Source: Theropithecus gelada (Eukaryota > Chordata > Mammalia > Primates > Cercopithecidae). From it: a stretch of 64,000 bases of DNA. The notes beneath the pieces are model-generated. The model was given only the letters and a program-made list of their open reading frames with translations, was not told where the DNA came from and did not search any database. Below are positions 60,306 through 64,000 of this stretch, one piece after another. The position numbers were made by a program, and so were the translations under genes. The stretch spans positions 129,991,215 through 130,055,214 of the forward strand of contig NC_037669.1 in the NCBI RefSeq assembly GCF_003255815.1. Reading direction: 5' to 3'. The number at the start of each line of letters is the position of its first letter. Position 1 is the first letter of the stretch.

Positions 60306-62049
60306 AAATGTTACAACTATTTTCGGGTGATGTTAAAACATGACAACGGAAGTGACTAATTTGTTGTTTGGATGGTTTGACTTGTTTTAACTCCTTCATA
60401 TACCAATGACACCTGTTGGTAGTTTTTTGGAGCATGTAATGAACAAAAGCTGGTAGTGAAAAAACAAGAATATTGGTCAATGAGTTAGAAGACCTAATCC
60501 TTGAGCCCATTTCCACCATTAATTTACACAGTGAGCCTCGTGCACATAATGATTTAGTCTGCTATGTGATTTCTAAAGTTGCTTTAATATTTTATGAATC
60601 TTTCATTACTGTATTTCTTGCTATTCATCTGCTCTTCTATTCCTTAGTCCTGTGTCTTTAAGTCATTGAAAGTTAAGATAAAATGTTACTGTTTTCTATT
60701 CTTGTGGAAAATTAATGCTATTGTTAGGTCATGTGAGAGGCTCACTGTCCAGAAATTGAGATTTCAGACTAACCCTTTGTAAACCAGCAAACACCTGCCT
60801 GCATTTATGCTTTTCTGCTTTCTGGAAGACGCTTTAGCCCGGTCAAATGTTTTTATAAGGTTACAAAACAAATTAGTGTAAGTGGAATGACAGAGCCAAC
60901 AACATTACAGTATGTAAATGGAGGGCCATGAAAAAACTTTCTGAAGGAAAATGGATTAACAAGTCGGCTAAATCGGCTACATATGAAAAATTGATCAACA
61001 AAGTACAAAATAATGAACAGCCCTGGGATATTTCCACGGCTTGAGAAAAGAAAACAGATTATTTTTCATTTCAAAATCTCTGTCGTTAACACTGAAAATA
61101 CTTAGGCCTCTATGACCCTGAAGAATTTTCAAGTCAAGACTTTGTAACATAAGAGAGCTCACAATGAAATAGTTCAGACTGCCAGAAAAGGGCTGGGGAA
61201 CTGACAAGAAACAAACTGCTTGCTGGGTTGAGAACTGTCAAAACTTCAAAAAAAAAAAAAAATAGATATTTTAAATAAGCCATTATTTGAGGGTGACAAG
61301 AGACGGGGGGAATACTTGGGTTCCTCCCGACCCTGCAATTCAACTTTGGATTTTGGAGGAGTAAAGGCAGCTTTATTTAGAATAATGGTTTAACCAAGCC
61401 CACATTTCTGTGAGCTCATGTCACTTTTCCCTTGCAGCCAGTTAGCTTCCTAGCATGCCAGAAACAAAAGGCTCTTCTGGCACAACGGTCCTGACACAGT
61501 GTAGCTGTTGCTCTTCTAAGGCATCCTGTAAAACCCCACCTTCTGTGTATGGGGATCAAGTAATCCCCAAACCCACACACAAGCACACACCATCAGATAA
61601 GGGTAAACCCCCATCCCAGGGGATTCTTCCCCTCTTACCACATTATCATTGCACTGTTTCTAATTTCCGTTCCAAGGGCTTTTAATGGCCATTTTAAGTA
61701 ACATCAGACTAAAACTTGGTTTGTCAGCATGAATGTGCTTTGCTTTCTCTTTTAAAAGAAAAGCTTAAAGCTCAGTAATTAAAATGCTGATTAACTTTTA
61801 AATACTGAAGTGCTTTATTCTGCTTCTGAGAACTTCATGCTTCAAGCTGTGATTTTTTTTTTTTTTTTATGTGGGGCCGAGGAGTGTTCTTATTTTCAAA
61901 TGTGTAGCATTAAGAAAAAGGGCAAGTGAAGCTCAATTGAATGCACCAGGGATGTTATGAACACAGATGAACCCCAAGGAGGAGTGTTAGCTCTGTGGAG
62001 CATAAACCTTTGCAAATGTCAATATCTAAGAGAGATTGGAGCACTGACC
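60306..62049. other. Unique sequence, possible conserved non-coding stretch
   Basis: 1.7 kb with no repeat I can name and no gene. It is the longest repeat-free stretch in the right third of the window. Around 61690-61850 it is AT-rich with homeodomain-type sites (taattaaaatgctgattaac). Short frames (60262-61343, 61455-61685) show no domain. Confidence 0.4.
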
Positions 62050-62215
62050 TTCAGGGATGGTAAGGGGGAGAATGGTAGAGAGATGAGACCAGAGAAGTAG
62101 GAAGGAGCCATATCATGGAAAAGAGTTAGATTTCTTTTCAAGAGTAATATAGGAAGTATTACTCAAGGTTTTTAAGTAGGGGACTGATGTGATCTAACAT
62201 GAATTTAAAAGAACA
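62050..62215 (+). mobile_element. L2-type or other ancient repeat, sense
   Basis: 'agagaagtaggaaggagcca', 'tttttaagtaggggactgat' and 'tgatctaacatgaatttaaa' match a widespread old mammalian repeat. A sequence of the same family in the opposite sense may lie at 63690-63990. Confidence 0.5.
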
Positions 62216-62259
62216 CATATTTTAAGATTTGGAATGCATATCAATGTGTATATCTGCAT

Positions 62260-62497
62260 GGAATAGCTAACATATATTGAATGTTTACTATGTGCTAGAT
62301 AATATTCTAAGACCTTTGCATAGTACCCCATGAAGTAGGTACTATTGCTGTCTCTCTTTACAGATAAGAAAATGGAGGCGCAGAAAGTTAAGTAACTTGC
62401 CCAAAGTAACACACCTTGTAAGTGGCAGAGCTGTGATTTAAACCCAAACAAGATAATTGAAGCACTCATGCCTTTCAACTACTATGCTGTACAGCAT
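62260..62497 (-). mobile_element. MIR, antisense, well preserved
   Basis: 'gaatgtttactatgtgctag', 'gaagtaggtactattgctgt', 'ctttacagataagaaaatgg', 'agttaagtaacttgcccaaa' and 'ggcagagctgtgatttaaac' run almost end to end along the reversed MIR. Confidence 0.93.
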
Positions 62498-63408
62498 TAA
62501 CTCAATGACCAGTTACTCTAAGGTTGCTGATGTTATCCCTACACCCACAGCACAATTTTTATTCCAAAAAATCGATATAGAATTTTCTCTACTACTTAGT
62601 CTTACAGGTAGACACTGACGCCATTACTAAGTATGAAGCATTCTGGATTTTCTACTATTTTTAAATTTTCCAGTGAATAAGGGAATTTTCAGATATTTGT
62701 GGTAGGTGTACACTCTGTGCTGTACAGCACACTGTGCTGTAGAGAATTCTTCCTAGGAAGCACTTCAGAATAATGATAACAAAGTAAATGATAACAAAAA
62801 TAATGATAACAAAAACAACTAACATACTGAAAAATCCCATTTATTCTTAAATGTTCCCTTTTACTTTCTGCTTTAGTTGATACACAGATATTCCCCGAGG
62901 GCATTTCTTTCTTTTCAGTCATTGCAGCTGTTATTTTCTATCCTAAAAGTAGGTGTCTATTTTGCTCCTTTAAGTCACTCTCAGACCAAATCTTCTCTTA
63001 TTTCTCAAATCCCCAGTTCCTTCGAAGTTGAGCAAGCAGGTATCAATCACCACTTGTAATTCCTCCTTGTTGAGTCATTTAATGACTTACCTGAGACCTC
63101 TCATCCAGTAACCCCCTCCCCCACTTTCTTGTACACTACCAGATCCTTGTGTCTTCCTTCCTTATCCAGCTTAGATTCCATTACTCATCGTAGTAATCAT
63201 GCTCTTGTAAATACCACATTTGACCCTCTCTCTCCCCATCATAATTGCCTAGCAAAGGACCTGAGTAATCTCAATTATTTGCTTTTTCAGTTCCTGATTC
63301 TTGAAACTAGAGAAAAGGTCTGTCACTATAAATTTGTAATTACCAACATTAAATGTACTTCAAAGTTCACTTGTGCCACAAGTAGGTGTGTACCCTAGCC
63401 CTAAGTAG
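62498..63408. other. No recognised feature
   Basis: Unique-looking sequence. A 'aatgataacaaa' unit is repeated about three times near 62773-62812. Short frames on both strands are unsupported. Confidence 0.45.
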
Positions 63409-63544
63409 ACTATTTGGGAAATTTTAAAGATATCTGAGCCCTACCCCAGAACAATTAAACCAATCCTTAGGGGTTAGGCACAGTTTTATATGTCTTTAAA
63501 CTGCTTGGATGATTCTCATGTGTAGCCAAGGTTAAAGAACCACT
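63409..63544 (+). mobile_element. MER5-like hAT MITE, sense
   Basis: 'gagccctaccccagaacaat', 'aaaccaatccttaggggtta' and 'tgattctcatgtgtagccaa', then 'agaaccact', are the middle and 3' end of the MER5 group. Confidence 0.82.
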
Positions 63545-63689
63545 ACCTTTATCACTTTCAGCTGCTGACCTTGTTTCATACTTCTTTGAAAAGTATAAAT
63601 CATTAGAAAAGAATTTTTTCATCTTCCTACCACAATTCCACAAAACTCTGTTAATTCTGCCTGTACCGTATATCTCAAATCTGTTTATG

Positions 63690-64000
63690 TCTCATCATCT
63701 TCACTGTTGCAACCCTGGTCCACACCATCATCATGTCACATCTGACCACTAGAGCTTCCTATTTGCCTCCCTAATTCCATGCACTTCCTTATTAAATCAA
63801 TCTCCCCATGCATCTAGGATGATTTCAATATTAAAAACATCCTACTACCTCTCATCCCATTAAAAAGGTAATCCAAGCTCTTTGCCAAGGCCTTTAAGAT
63901 TTGTTTGGTCTATCCCCTGTTTAATTACCACATCTCATTTATTGTGTGTTTCTCTTCTCTCACAAGATAATTCAAACACTGGCTTCTATGATGACACAGA
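63690..64000 (-). mobile_element. L2-type ancient repeat, probably continuing past the window
   Basis: 'cctatttgcctccctaattc', 'aaggtaatccaagctctttg' and 'caaggcctttaagatttg' follow a common old mammalian repeat of L2 type. Family and strand are tentative. Confidence 0.45.

Overview
The window is primate nuclear DNA: gene-poor, AT-rich intergenic (or deep intronic) sequence built almost entirely from transposable-element remains. I find no intact protein-coding gene, no convincing exon and no RNA gene. Ten Alu copies place it in a primate. The youngest copies (72-370, 834-1133, 27879-28172) carry the 'ggcttgagccaccgcg' 3'-module variant, and one lacks 12 bases in its left arm. I associate these features with Old World monkey AluY lineages, so a macaque- or baboon-like genome is my best guess (inference, not proven).

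Layout. 1-2190: old L1 3' ends carrying two AluY and one AluJ. 2191-14700: mostly unique AT-rich DNA with MER5-like and other hAT remnants, MIR, one MLT1 LTR, a Tigger-like element and an AluS. 14725-18842: a sense L1 in which a GC-richer 5' part with a ~138-bp tandem array is joined to the middle of ORF2, so ORF1 is absent. 18843-27771: a badly broken class I (gammaretrovirus-like) endogenous provirus. Its 5' LTR and the adjoining L1 flank occur twice. gag is duplicated and deleted, pol is nearly full length but full of stops and has a changed catalytic site, and env is almost gone. 27772-34690: unique DNA with an AluY, MIRs and a second Tigger-like element. 34690-36500: antisense old L1. 37247-39524: a complete 2.28-kb MaLR (THE1/MST-type) provirus, antisense, with perfect CAAGG target duplications. 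39530-46550: unique DNA and ancient repeats. 46551-48000: GATA microsatellite, Alu, and a twin-primed L1 holding another Alu. 49045-51350: L1 3' end, L2 and a solo MaLR LTR. 53165-55722: three elements nested inside each other. 55855-58630: a sense L1M holding an Alu and a solo class I LTR with TAGC duplications. 58631-64000: MIR, L2 and MER5 remnants around mostly unique sequence, including a candidate conserved non-coding stretch.

Nothing here works together as a system. The interest lies in the insertion history: nested elements, two 5'-inverted L1s, the duplicated L1-LTR junction and the tandem array in the L1 5' region. Family names are from recognition of sequence without database search; element class is more reliable than subfamily.
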